In this document: positions 14,843 to 23,255 of the stretch, piece by piece
Numbering within the stretch: the stretch's first letter is position 1
Layout: the number at the start of each line of letters is the position of its first letter
NCBI GenBank assembly: GCA_012517475.1
Contig: JAAYUV010000007.1
Coordinates: forward strand, 1 to 40,210
Source of the DNA: Peptococcaceae bacterium
GTDB taxonomy: Bacteria; Bacillota; Desulfitobacteriia; Desulfitobacteriales; Syntrophobotulaceae
Direction: 5' to 3'
Length of the DNA: 40,210 bases
Position numbers and translations under genes: made by a program
Notes under the pieces: model-generated
The model's input: only the letters and a program-made list of their open reading frames with translations
Databases searched by the model: none
What the model was told of the DNA's origin: nothing

Positions 14843-16381
14843 TTGTCCAAATTACTTTCAATACTCCTGTATATAACCGGTAATATGATCATCCTTACCC
14901 GGTTTCCTTTTGTGCATTCAGATGAAACCTGGCTCAGCGGTCTATCCAGAAATATTTTAGAAACAGGGAATTATGCGGTGACAGAGACCTTTTTCGATCT
15001 TTATCCGCGTCATCCGCATGCGATTAAGAGTCTCTTCCACTCCATTCAAATCATTTTTATTTCATGCTTTGGCTATGACATCTTCACCGTCCGGATGGTG
15101 TCATTTTTGTTCGGCTTACTCACCCTCTTATGGTTTTATAAACTTTGCCGGCACATTTTTGATTCGAAAAACTTGGCCTTCAGCGCTACGCTTTTCCTCG
15201 CTTTGGATATACAATTTATTTACGCTTCACATTTTGCGCGGCAGGAAATTATTTTGCTCTTCGTTTTGATTTTTTCGTTACATTATTTTCTTACTCACCT
15301 GGTGAAGATAAAAGTTGTCCATCACTTCATTTTGGGTATCATCATCGGACTCAGTATCGGTTTGCATCCGAATAGTTTTATCATATCTCTTCCCTCCGTC
15401 TGTCTTTACCTGTTTCATATTATCTTTACGAAAAAGCTCAAAGTCTCCGGCCTTCTTATCTATACGGCCACGGCAGCCTGTTTTGCCTGCGGTTATTTCG
15501 CTCTTAGTCTTTCGTTTGATGCCAATTTTATTGAAAACTACATCCATTACGGGAGTCAATTTGGTGTTACGAACCCGTTATCCTCAAAATTTCCAGAGGT
15601 TCTGAACTTCTATTTGAAACTTTATTATGGGATAAGCGGTACGTATTATACGCCTGATATTCGATTGGAATTCTATCTATTTGGTGTGGCTTTTTTGGCG
15701 TCGCTGGCGACGCTATTTTCATTATTCAAAGAAAAAGAGAGCCCTGTCAGGGAAGGATTAATCAGCATTATGCTCGCTATCCTTGCTGTGAATGCCGGCA
15801 TTATTTTTATTGGCCGCTTTAGCCAAACAAGTATCATCTTCTTGGTACCCTTGTTCTATATTCTGGTAACCTATGTCCTGAGGTCAATGAAGAAGAGGCT
15901 GAAGTTTTATGTAACACCCATTCTGGTTGTCATCATCGCTTTGAATAGCGCTCTTAATATTCTTCCCTACCTGAATCACTCATATGACCGTTATCTTGAA
16001 GAGATCGGCAAGGTTGTTAATAAGGAGGAAACCGTCCTGGCTAATCTCAATGCAGAGATGGCTTTTGATAACAGAAAGCTTTATGATTATAGGAATCTGG
16101 CTTTCCTTACGGAAAACAACTTAACCTTTGAGCAATATATTCTTCGCAATCATATATCCTATATTATTTATCCGGATGAAATGGATTTTATTTTTGCGTA
16201 TCGACCCGCCTGGAACCAATTATACGGAAACATTTCCTTATATTATGCCGACATGCAGAAGTTCCTTCAGACAAAATGTCAGTTGGTTTACGAGTTTTCT
16301 GAACCGACTTATGGGATGCGGATCGCGCAGTATATTAACAAAAAGGATTGGAGAATACGAATATATAAAATAAACCAGTAA
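14843..16381 (+). CDS. GT39/ArnT-like polytopic membrane glycosyltransferase
   Basis: A 512-residue protein with about ten membrane helices and the GT-C family features: an acidic motif in the first extracytoplasmic loop (HSDETW, about 27-32), the following LSRNILETGNY segment, and hydrophobic repeats up to about residue 375, then a soluble C-terminal part (about 380-512). GT-C enzymes transfer a sugar from a polyprenyl-phosphate donor to protein, lipid or glycan on the outer face. The acceptor is unknown. The start is TTG, supported by GGTGGGG a few bases upstream. Its stop codon forms part of the terminator stem that follows. A nearby GT2 enzyme (20.3-21.0 kb) could make its lipid-linked donor. 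Confidence 0.82.
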   Translation: MSKLLSILLYITGNMIILTRFPFVHSDETWLSGLSRNILETGNYAVTETFFDLYPRHPHAIKSLFHSIQIIFISCFGYDIFTVRMVSFLFGLLTLLWFYKLCRHIFDSKNLAFSATLFLALDIQFIYASHFARQEIILLFVLIFSLHYFLTHLVKIKVVHHFILGIIIGLSIGLHPNSFIISLPSVCLYLFHIIFTKKLKVSGLLIYTATAACFACGYFALSLSFDANFIENYIHYGSQFGVTNPLSSKFPEVLNFYLKLYYGISGTYYTPDIRLEFYLFGVAFLASLATLFSLFKEKESPVREGLISIMLAILAVNAGIIFIGRFSQTSIIFLVPLFYILVTYVLRSMKKRLKFYVTPILVVIIALNSALNILPYLNHSYDRYLEEIGKVVNKEETVLANLNAEMAFDNRKLYDYRNLAFLTENNLTFEQYILRNHISYIIYPDEMDFIFAYRPAWNQLYGNISLYYADMQKFLQTKCQLVYEFSEPTYGMRIAQYINKKDWRIRIYKINQ

Positions 16382-16410
16382 GCCGGAGCTTTCCCCAGCG
16401 CTCCGGCTTA
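16379..16410. terminator. Bidirectional terminator between convergent genes
   Basis: TAAGCCGGAGC (16379-16389) pairs perfectly with GCTCCGGCTTA (16400-16410) across a 10-base loop. It includes the stop codon of the glycosyltransferase gene and faces the end of the ABC ATPase gene at 16434, so it can serve both strands. Confidence 0.75.
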
Positions 16411-16433
16411 CTGATTGATCATTTTCTGTTTAT

Positions 16434-17249
16434 TTATTCGTTTTCGTTACGAAAATCCATCAGAGAATAAACTTGTGCATAGATTTCTGAATAACCGCCC
16501 CCCCCAACCACTCTGGGTCTATCGAGCAAATTCGGTATGATTTCTTTGAACCCGGCGACACCCCTCCTGCCCATCACCGCGATACGATCAGAGAGGTTAA
16601 TCGCTTCTTGAATATCATGCGTGACTAAGGCAATGGTGACCCCTGTTTCCTGCCAAATTTTCAGAAGAAGGTCCTGGAGCGATAAACGTGTTAAGGCATC
16701 CAGGCTGCCAAAAGGTTCATCCATCAATAATACTTTCGGTTGAAGCGCCAAGGCTCTCGCCATTGCTGCTTTCTGCTTCATTCCTCCGGATAGCTGATGC
16801 GGATAACTGTCTTCAAATCCGCTCAGTTCCACCAACTGCAGATACTGCAGTGCTATCTCCCGGTTGGCAGCATCACTCTCTCCAATACGGTTGACTTGTA
16901 AGGGAAAGAGTACGTTTTGAAGGACGGTTTTCCAGGGAAAGAGCTGGTTAAAATCCTGGAAAATCATCATTCGTTTTACTTCAGGTTTAACAACCTCTTG
17001 CCCATCCATGCGTACACTGCCTGAGTCCTGTTTATCAAAACCGGCGATCTGCCTCAAAAGTGTCGTTTTGCCACAGCCTGAAGGCCCTAAAACGGCTAAT
17101 ATCTCGCCCTGATAGATATCCAGGCTGATATGATTCAGGACGGGAAGGGTTTCCTGAGACCTTGGGAAAGATTTACTTACAGACTGCAGACTTATCATCA
17201 CAGTTTTATCTCTAAAGTTGTCTGCTTTATTTCTCAGATCATTCCCCAC
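16434..17249 (-). CDS. ABC transporter ATPase (SsuB/TauB type)
   Basis: A 271-residue ATPase with Walker A GPSGCGKTT (about 55), signature LSGGMKQKAAMARAL (about 155), Walker B VLLMDEPFGSLD (about 175) and the H-loop THD (about 210). It groups with nitrate/sulfonate/taurine import ATPases. The GTG at 17249 overlaps the permease gene by 16 bases; an internal ATG at 17198 (MISLQSVSKSF) is an alternative that fits the family start better, but has only a weak ribosome site. It is the last gene of the operon, ending at the bidirectional terminator. Confidence 0.9.
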   Translation of the reverse strand: MGNDLRNKADNFRDKTVMISLQSVSKSFPRSQETLPVLNHISLDIYQGEILAVLGPSGCGKTTLLRQIAGFDKQDSGSVRMDGQEVVKPEVKRMMIFQDFNQLFPWKTVLQNVLFPLQVNRIGESDAANREIALQYLQLVELSGFEDSYPHQLSGGMKQKAAMARALALQPKVLLMDEPFGSLDALTRLSLQDLLLKIWQETGVTIALVTHDIQEAINLSDRIAVMGRRGVAGFKEIIPNLLDRPRVVGGGGYSEIYAQVYSLMDFRNENE

Positions 17250-18019
17250 TTCTTCACCGTCCTTTCTTCAAAGGCAGCAAAGACACAATCCTCTACGACA
17301 ATCCCGATCAGGACAATCACAAAAAGTCCTGCAAAAATGCCCGGCGTGTCCATAAATACTCTCTGTTTAAAGATATACCAACCCAAACCACCTTTTAAGC
17401 CTACGGCACCGAAGATCATTTCCGCACTAATCAAGGCTCGCCACGCTCTCGCCCATCCGATACGGATTCCTGATAAGACATAGGGCAGGGAAGCCGGAAT
17501 CATGATATCCTTAATAATCCTTACCTGATTTAACCCCAAGTTAAGCCCTGTCTCTTTATAGATTGGCGGGATAGCCCTAAATCCCGTGGTGATATTCAAG
17601 ATCATCGGCCAAATCACTGAATGTACGATGATCACAAGAATCGCAAGGGTCCCGGTACCAAACCAAATAATAATCAAAGGCAGAAGAGCGATTCCCGGCA
17701 AAGGATGGGCAATAGCGGTCAGCGTATCCACAAGTCCATCGAATATCCTGCTGCGAACAGCCAGAGAACTTAAGAGAACGGCTGCCGCCAGGCCCACCAG
17801 AAGCCCCTGAAGAATTAAAGCCAAAGACCAACCCGTCTGCAGAAGGATCTCCCCGCTGACGACGGAATCTCCCAAGGCCTTGGCAATGACCGGCAGGGAA
17901 GGAAAAATAGCCTCAGGGAAAGTTCTGCTTTGAGCTATAGTCTCCCAGATTACAAGGAAAACAATAATCCAAAGTAATCGGGTCTTGGTTTTTTTGCCGT
18001 AAGAATCTTTATTTTTCAT
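17234..18019 (-). CDS. ABC transporter permease (SsuC/TauC type)
   Basis: A protein of about 261 residues with six predicted helices and the binding-protein-dependent permease motif near GWARAWRALISAEMIFG (about 190-206). The start is set at the ATG at 18019, one base after the stop of the binding-protein gene; the longer frame to 18094 would run through that gene. It forms the channel of the importer encoded by its two neighbours. Substrate is an organic sulfur compound by family likeness, but this branch also includes nitrate, pyrimidine and other importers. Confidence 0.88.
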   Translation of the reverse strand: MKNKDSYGKKTKTRLLWIIVFLVIWETIAQSRTFPEAIFPSLPVIAKALGDSVVSGEILLQTGWSLALILQGLLVGLAAAVLLSSLAVRSRIFDGLVDTLTAIAHPLPGIALLPLIIIWFGTGTLAILVIIVHSVIWPMILNITTGFRAIPPIYKETGLNLGLNQVRIIKDIMIPASLPYVLSGIRIGWARAWRALISAEMIFGAVGLKGGLGWYIFKQRVFMDTPGIFAGLFVIVLIGIVVEDCVFAAFEERTVKKWGMI

Positions 18020-18020
18020 T

Positions 18021-18980
18021 TCATTTCCACAATACTTCCTCCAGATTGGCCGGTTTGCGGTTGATATACCGGTTTTTTTGCATAAAGTCGGCAAACTTCA
18101 TAACACCCTTGACTTCCATGCTATAATCCGTATCCGGATGGTCCAGGTATTTTTGTAATTCATTTTCATCGATTTGATAAGCGTCTGCCAGGATCCGGCG
18201 TGTTTCCGCCGGATTTTTCTCCATAAAGCTGAGGGCTTCTTCTATGGCTTTGAGCAAAGCGTGATAGACTTCAGGCTGATCCTGATAAAACTTGGCCGTG
18301 GCAACACCAACGACAAAAGTAAAATCTTCGCCCATAGCCTCCCTGCCATCTAAAATCTGATGCATCCCCGGATTTTCTAATTCTTTAAAGAGGTAAGGCG
18401 GCGTCGTAAAATGGGCGCTGACTTCCCTCCGGGCGAGAAGCGCATTCATTCCATCGGGGTGATCCAGGGTGACCAGCAGATTATCCAGTCTCTTCGGGTC
18501 GCCCCAGAGTTTTTCACAAGCCATGGATAATAAGATATGCTGAACGCTTCCCGGCTGGGGCAGAGCTATTTTATCCTTAGGCGTAAAATCTTTGATGGAC
18601 TGAATATCGTCTTTATTGGCTACGAGCCCGACTGGAGTAGAGGAAAGCCCGCAGGCAATCTTCCAGTCCATACCTTTATCCCAACCAATAAGAAAAGGCG
18701 GAATCGCCATAAAACCAACATCCAATTCACCGGCCAGCATGGCTTCCCGAATAGCCGTGGTATTGCCAAGCTGCCGCCAGGTTACTTCGATTTGAGGCAA
18801 ATTCTTTTCTATGAGCTTTTTCTCCTTGATAATTTGCAAAGGCGCATAGGCCAGACCATATTGTTCGGCAATTCTTATTTCAGGCTTTTTAGCCTGGGCT
18901 TTTCCTTCAGTCTGACAACCTGCTAAGGTCAAGCCGAAAAATGCTGCCAGAAGAATGCCCGCTATAATTTTTAATCTCAT
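18021..18980 (-). CDS. ABC transporter substrate-binding lipoprotein (SsuA/NMT1-like)
   Basis: A 319-residue lipoprotein with signal and lipobox (TLAGC, Cys 22), followed by the NMT1/SsuA fold: GLAYAPLQIIKEKKLIEK near 42-59 and GELDVGFMAIPPFLIGWDKG near 84-103. It would capture the ligand for the adjacent permease and ATPase. It begins 18 bases after the ATP-grasp gene with GGGGG as ribosome site, so the importer appears to be the tail of the wecE operon. Ligand is not predictable; sulfonates are suggested by family, while the sugar-biosynthesis neighbours give no support for that. Confidence 0.85.
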   Translation of the reverse strand: MRLKIIAGILLAAFFGLTLAGCQTEGKAQAKKPEIRIAEQYGLAYAPLQIIKEKKLIEKNLPQIEVTWRQLGNTTAIREAMLAGELDVGFMAIPPFLIGWDKGMDWKIACGLSSTPVGLVANKDDIQSIKDFTPKDKIALPQPGSVQHILLSMACEKLWGDPKRLDNLLVTLDHPDGMNALLARREVSAHFTTPPYLFKELENPGMHQILDGREAMGEDFTFVVGVATAKFYQDQPEVYHALLKAIEEALSFMEKNPAETRRILADAYQIDENELQKYLDHPDTDYSMEVKGVMKFADFMQKNRYINRKPANLEEVLWK

Positions 18981-18998
18981 TGATTTGCCCCCACTGAC

Positions 18999-20258
18999 TC
19001 ATTGCAGATTAACTCTTTGCTTGTTAAGCAGATCTATTAACATATTGTTTCCATCAATATCCCCAATTTCCAATCTACTATAAGCCTGTTTTAACTTATT
19101 ACTTAAATCCGCCAAGGAATCGCCTTGAAAAATCATATAACCCACCCGCTGGGTCGCATTTTGAATTTCTTCAACCTTACTTCCTTCGTGATAGTTAAAC
19201 CTGCCTGCAATCGCACCCGGCAAGGCCATGATTTCATCCATTGAAGTCATCCTGCCGATGATACCCGGCTTGGTAAAGATCATCTGGACAGCGGCATAAC
19301 TTTTATTCTTTGTTAGATCGTAGTTTTCAAGTAAAGAATAATCTATGCTTTGTCCTGCAGCATGATTTATCAGCATATCGAGCATATCAACCCCGGTGAT
19401 CACCGGTATTAATTCATCCTCGTAAGCCCCTCCGATCCTGCAGGCTATCTCATTAACCTTAATCCCCTGCGAGCTAATCAGCATTTGAAAATAAATTGGT
19501 CCTTCCTTGATCCTAAAGGCCTTGACAATTTTTTGAGTAAGTTCTTTTATCTCTGTGAAGGACTTGGTCAAGTACTTTGAAGGAAAATGATGGGCAATAC
19601 AAATACCGATATGCGGATAATTGGAAATCGTTTGTCGGTCGGTAACCGTCAAGATATGGACTGTATTATCCCGAACCCAGCCGCTTAAGGTGATCTCCTC
19701 ACTCTCATAAAATTCTTCTGCCAGAATTTCATTTTCTCGGGAATAACTTAAAACACTTGGCAAGAAACTTTTAAGCTGTTCAAGAGAGCAGACTTTGTAA
19801 ACACCACGTTGTCCCTGGCTGTCAAGAGGCTTGATGACTAAAGGGAACCTTAAGCCGTTTAACTCATCTTCCTTAAAATCTTCTTTTAAAAGTCTGTATT
19901 CTGCACTGGGGATACTGTTTTCTTTAAATATTCTTTTCATTATTTTCTTATGGGTAACAGCTTTAGCCGTCTCAACATCCAGAAAAAATGGAAGCCCTAA
20001 TTCATCCGCTACCTTGGCGCAAGTCAGGACAGGTTGATCTGTTCCAACAGTCAAAATTCCGTCTATTTTATATTTACGGGCAACAGCCAGACAGCCTTCG
20101 GCATCAAAGGTACTGGTCAACTCACCGTAATCAGAGAATTTTTTGCCGGGCGCATCCTCAAAATAGTCTGCAACAATCACAGTATGTCCCTTTTCTTTTG
20201 CCCTGATTATGGCATTTAACTGGGAGTTACTTGCTCCTAGAATCAACAGCGTGGCCAG
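18999..20258 (-). CDS. ATP-grasp enzyme of unknown specificity
   Basis: About 419 residues. An N-terminal Rossmann-like pre-ATP-grasp domain (LLILGASNSQ..AKEKGHTVIVADYF) precedes an ATP-grasp core with FPLVIKPLDSQGQRGV (about 135-150), AEEFYESEEITLSGW (about 180) and the metal-site EIACRIGGAYEDE (about 272-285). These enzymes join a carboxylate to an amine or similar nucleophile using ATP. Between a WecE aminotransferase/GT2 pair and an ABC importer, it might acylate an amino sugar or build a small peptide-like group (inference). The start is proposed as CTG at 20258, with GAGGAG six bases upstream and giving an intact first strand; the TTG at 20246 is 18 bases from that site and would cut into the strand. 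Confidence 0.8.
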   Translation of the reverse strand: MATLLILGASNSQLNAIIRAKEKGHTVIVADYFEDAPGKKFSDYGELTSTFDAEGCLAVARKYKIDGILTVGTDQPVLTCAKVADELGLPFFLDVETAKAVTHKKIMKRIFKENSIPSAEYRLLKEDFKEDELNGLRFPLVIKPLDSQGQRGVYKVCSLEQLKSFLPSVLSYSRENEILAEEFYESEEITLSGWVRDNTVHILTVTDRQTISNYPHIGICIAHHFPSKYLTKSFTEIKELTQKIVKAFRIKEGPIYFQMLISSQGIKVNEIACRIGGAYEDELIPVITGVDMLDMLINHAAGQSIDYSLLENYDLTKNKSYAAVQMIFTKPGIIGRMTSMDEIMALPGAIAGRFNYHEGSKVEEIQNATQRVGYMIFQGDSLADLSNKLKQAYSRLEIGDIDGNNMLIDLLNKQRVNLQ

Positions 20259-20307
20259 TGATGTCTCCTCCTAACACCAAACTGAATTATCTCTGTCAAT
20301 TTTATGG

Positions 20308-21045
20308 TTACAACTTGATTTTAGCTATCTCATACTGTGGCCGGGAAGACCCTGCTAATCGAGAAAAGCCAGGACCGTAATTAAGCAAAATCTTCAGATA
20401 GAGCCATGCCAATTTTATCATACTATAGTTGGAATGCCCATATTCCCTTTGATGATGTTCAACTTCTATATTAGCTGCTTTAACTTTGTGCTTAAAGGTC
20501 ATTGCTGAGATATATACAAACGAAGTTCGATCCTTAATAATTTCTTCTACTAACTCTCGCTTCAAAATACGAAAGCTGCTAACCTTAATTCCCGGAGGCT
20601 TATTTATCATAAGATCAAAAAGAAAATCCCTTAAGCGCCCACCCCAATACCTATACCCTTGAACTTTTTTTATAGCCGGTGCTGGTAAACCATAAACAAC
20701 ATCATAACCCTGGCTAATTTTAAACCATAGCTTTGCTATCTCCTCCGGCGGATTCTGCAAATCATCATCCATGATCACTGTATATTCCCCGGTGACATAG
20801 CGCAGTCCGCACATCAGTGCGTTTTGCTGACCGTAATTTCTCTTTAATTGAATAATCTTGACCTTGAGGTCCTTCGCATGGAGCTCTATCATTTTGCTGA
20901 AACTGTCGTCCACACTACCATCATCAACCAGAACAATTTCATAATCCAGGATGAGTTCCGCAAAGGTTTCTCGCAGCCGCTGACAGAGTATCTCCAAAGT
21001 ATCCCGGCTGTTAAATACAGGTACAACCACACTGATCATTACCAT
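20308..21045 (-). CDS. GT2-family glycosyltransferase (polyprenyl-phosphate sugar transferase-like)
   Basis: A soluble GT-A enzyme of about 245 residues: SVVVPVFNSRDTL at the N terminus, DYEIVLVDDGSVDDS (about 37-51), RNYGQQNALMCGL (about 75-87) and the metal-binding MDDDLQNPPEE (about 98-108). This resembles DPM1/ArnC-like transferases that load a sugar on undecaprenyl phosphate, but the C-terminal membrane helices of ArnC are missing. ATG at 21045 overlaps the aminotransferase stop (TAATG), so translation is coupled; a longer frame to 21138 lies inside that gene. The aminotransferase makes the likely donor, dTDP-4-amino-4,6-dideoxygalactose. Product could feed the GT39-like enzyme at 14.8 kb (inference). 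Confidence 0.87.
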   Translation of the reverse strand: MVMISVVVPVFNSRDTLEILCQRLRETFAELILDYEIVLVDDGSVDDSFSKMIELHAKDLKVKIIQLKRNYGQQNALMCGLRYVTGEYTVIMDDDLQNPPEEIAKLWFKISQGYDVVYGLPAPAIKKVQGYRYWGGRLRDFLFDLMINKPPGIKVSSFRILKRELVEEIIKDRTSFVYISAMTFKHKVKAANIEVEHHQREYGHSNYSMIKLAWLYLKILLNYGPGFSRLAGSSRPQYEIAKIKL

Positions 21046-22187
21046 TATAACGCTCCGATCACTGTTTCCACACATTGCACTGTATAGTCGATCTCCGTTT
21101 CCGTCATTCCCCCGAAAAGCGGAAGACGAAGCAAGCACTTCGCTGATTTCTCCGTAACCGGTAAATCATGAGGCTGATAACCCATTTTCTTTCCCATGGG
21201 TGAACTATGTAAAGGCAGATAATGAAAAGAAGCTGCCACTCCTCTTTGGTTTAAGGCTGCTAACACACAATCTCTCATCTCTTCATTATCAAATAAAACC
21301 CAAAACAGATGATAATTCGGATCACATTCCTCGGGAATGCGCATGCTTCTTAGAATTCCCCGTTTCTCATACGGCTTAAAAACACTTTGGTAAACCCGGT
21401 AAACTGCTTTCCTCTTTTTCTTAATTTCCTGCATATCCTCAAACTGCGCCAATAAGACGGCCATTAACAGATCTGAAGGGGAATAGCTTGACCCCGTATC
21501 AACCCAGTTATATTGATTAATATCACCCCGCAAAAACCGGGAGCGGTTTGTGCCCTTCTGTCTGATAGCCTCCGCTTGATCGATAGTTACAGGTTTATCC
21601 TGATTGATCAGCAAAGCGCCGCCCTCACCACAGGTATAATTTTTTGTACCATGAAAGCTATAACAGCCAAAATCAGCGAATGTTCCGAGATACTGTCCTT
21701 TATACTTGGCATTAACTCCTTGGGCGGCATCTTCAATCACCTTTAAATGAAAACGCTGTGCAATGGCTATGATTTTATCCATTTCACAGGCTACCCCGGC
21801 ATAATGAACCGGTATTATGACTTTCGTTTTCTTCGTAAGCTTTCTCTCAATATCATCCGGGTCAATATTTAAATCGTCTGCTTTCACTTCAGCGAAAACC
21901 GGCTTTGCTCCTCTGAGTATGACCGCATTGGCAGTTGAAGAAAAGGCAAAGGAAGGCATGATGACTTCGTCTCCAGACTCAAGACCTGAAAGAATTGCAG
22001 CCATCTCCAGCGCATGGGTTCCTGAGGTGGTCATAAGTACCTTTCGGACTCCAAAAAAGTTCTCAATAAAGGCTGAGACCTGTTCCGTGTAATAACCGTC
22101 TCCGCTTATTGAACCTCTTTCCAAAGCATCAAGAACATACGCCTTCTCTTTTCCGGAAAAATACGGTTTATGACCAGGAATATTCAT
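21045..22187 (-). CDS. wecE: dTDP-4-amino-4,6-dideoxygalactose transaminase (WecE/RffA-like)
   Basis: A 380-residue PLP aminotransferase of the DegT/DnrJ/EryC1 family. Segments EVIMPSFAFSSTANA, IPVHYAGVACEMD, IEDAAQGV and SFHGTKNYTCGEGGA closely follow enterobacterial WecE, with the PLP lysine at about 182. Other family-typical runs are QKGTNRSRFLRG and GSSYSPSDL. It transfers an amino group from glutamate to dTDP-4-keto-6-deoxyglucose, giving dTDP-Fuc4N. The precursor enzymes rfbA and rfbB are 16 kb away in this window. It is the first gene of a six-gene unit and has a good promoter at 22236-22263. Start ATG is preceded by GAGGAAAC. Confidence 0.9.
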   Translation of the reverse strand: MNIPGHKPYFSGKEKAYVLDALERGSISGDGYYTEQVSAFIENFFGVRKVLMTTSGTHALEMAAILSGLESGDEVIMPSFAFSSTANAVILRGAKPVFAEVKADDLNIDPDDIERKLTKKTKVIIPVHYAGVACEMDKIIAIAQRFHLKVIEDAAQGVNAKYKGQYLGTFADFGCYSFHGTKNYTCGEGGALLINQDKPVTIDQAEAIRQKGTNRSRFLRGDINQYNWVDTGSSYSPSDLLMAVLLAQFEDMQEIKKKRKAVYRVYQSVFKPYEKRGILRSMRIPEECDPNYHLFWVLFDNEEMRDCVLAALNQRGVAASFHYLPLHSSPMGKKMGYQPHDLPVTEKSAKCLLRLPLFGGMTETEIDYTVQCVETVIGAL

Positions 22188-22235
22188 AAAGTTTCCTCTT
22201 CGTATCAGTAATCAAAAACCCCTTATACCTCAAAC

Positions 22236-22263
22236 AGTATAGCCAATTCAGCTTCATAGTCAA
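22236..22263 (-). promoter_or_regulatory. Promoter of the wecE operon
   Basis: On the minus strand TTGACT (22258-22263) and TATACT (22236-22241) are 16 bases apart, followed about 48 bases later by the wecE ATG. Each box differs from consensus at one position, making it one of the best promoters in the window. Confidence 0.6.
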
Positions 22264-22299
22264 CCCCTGGATTACGGGAACATTAAGCACACTGCAATA

Positions 22300-23019
22300 T
22301 TATCTTAAAATTGCCCGAAACAGCTTGAAATCAGTTTTCAATGAAAATAAACAGTTCCTCTTCCGGAAATTTAAAGAGATCGGCAAATATTTGAAATAAA
22401 CTTGCGTAAGCATCCAATCCCTGGATACTCTGCCTCCCAGCATTCCTTTAATACTTTCCTTTGATCCCGGATGCAGTAAAGCAAGGAAAGCGTGGGCTAA
22501 TATCACTCCCCCTAAGGACAAAGCAGTAAAGGAATGGATAATCCGCGCCCAGCCGACAACTGTCTGTGATGGGCTTCCAATAAGCATGATCCACCCGGTA
22601 ATAATCAATACGGTACAGCCTATGATTTGCAGGAGAGAGTTAATTTTCTCCCCCCCGTTAAATCTGCCCTGTTCCGGAGTCTCCACTTTAAAGCCAAAAA
22701 AAGTTTTAGGAAAAGCCTTAACGAATTCCACATCATGATTGTTCCAATGCGTAATGTCATAAATCCAGCGTTTCGTATTTTTCCAGGAAAAGAACACGAG
22801 AATGATCACTGGCACGAAAGTAAAGATTACGCCGAAAAGATGATGAATATTAGAAAAAAGCCTTAACCCTCCGGGCCCGATTAATGCCCCGAAGCCACGA
22901 AAGACAAGGGCACAGCCCGTTAGCAGCAGGAGAACGAAAGATACGGCGTGAACCCCGTGACCCAGCCGGGAAGGAAGACTGAAACGTACGATCGTATCAC
23001 TGTTTTTTTCTTTACTCAT
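22300..23019 (-). CDS. Second cytochrome b subunit, C terminus replaced (decaying copy)
   Basis: From the ATG at 23019 this matches the cytochrome b at 5467-6168 almost residue for residue as far as GGRVSRDW, with all four helices and haem histidines kept. After that tryptophan the native tail (AWHHHALW..) is replaced by about 37 unrelated residues. Those bases, read one frame over, encode the start of a TorD-like chaperone, so the tail is a deletion artefact. The ribosome site and its overlap with the preceding ferredoxin frame are conserved. The protein might still fold, but its partners (ferredoxin and catalytic subunit) are only fragments, so it is probably non-functional or could at best serve the intact complex. 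Confidence 0.75.
   Translation of the reverse strand: MSKEKNSDTIVRFSLPSRLGHGVHAVSFVLLLLTGCALVFRGFGALIGPGGLRLFSNIHHLFGVIFTFVPVIILVFFSWKNTKRWIYDITHWNNHDVEFVKAFPKTFFGFKVETPEQGRFNGGEKINSLLQIIGCTVLIITGWIMLIGSPSQTVVGWARIIHSFTALSLGGVILAHAFLALLHPGSKESIKGMLGGRVSRDWMLTQVYFKYLPISLNFRKRNCLFSLKTDFKLFRAILR
22331..22414 (-). pseudogene. TorD-family chaperone fragment
   Basis: In the frame next to that of cytochrome b copy 2, the bases directly after its conserved end read AYASLFQIFADLFKF then PEEELFIFIEN and a stop. This looks like the first helix pair of a TorD chaperone (compare YLSFAGIFHRPHPE in the intact gene, but a clearly different sequence). About 26 codons remain of roughly 190. Confidence 0.5.
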
Positions 23020-23255
23020 TATTTTTGTCTCCTCCTTTCGCAGCGTTGAGGACAACTCCCCCGACTACTGCCGCCGCCGCCAGTCCCAATATGCCTTTGC
23101 TTACAGGCTGAACGACATCTTTCAGAACGTTTACATGGATCGGACTAATACAGTCCGGTGGCAAAACGGAAGAATCCATTTTGACCGGCAGGACATAATA
23201 CATGCTGATTCCCTGGATACGGACAGTCTTATGACTTGCCAGATATTTAATTATA
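23012..23255 (-). pseudogene. C-terminal remnant of a second ferredoxin subunit
   Basis: The last 80 or so residues, from YLASHKTVRIQG to the end, match the C terminus of the ferredoxin subunit at 6161-6856 with few changes, including the hydrophobic anchor. All four cysteine clusters are gone: the frame runs upstream into sequence belonging to a molybdopterin enzyme. It overlaps the start of cytochrome b copy 2 by 8 bases exactly as in the intact operon. No electron transfer function is possible. Confidence 0.8.
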
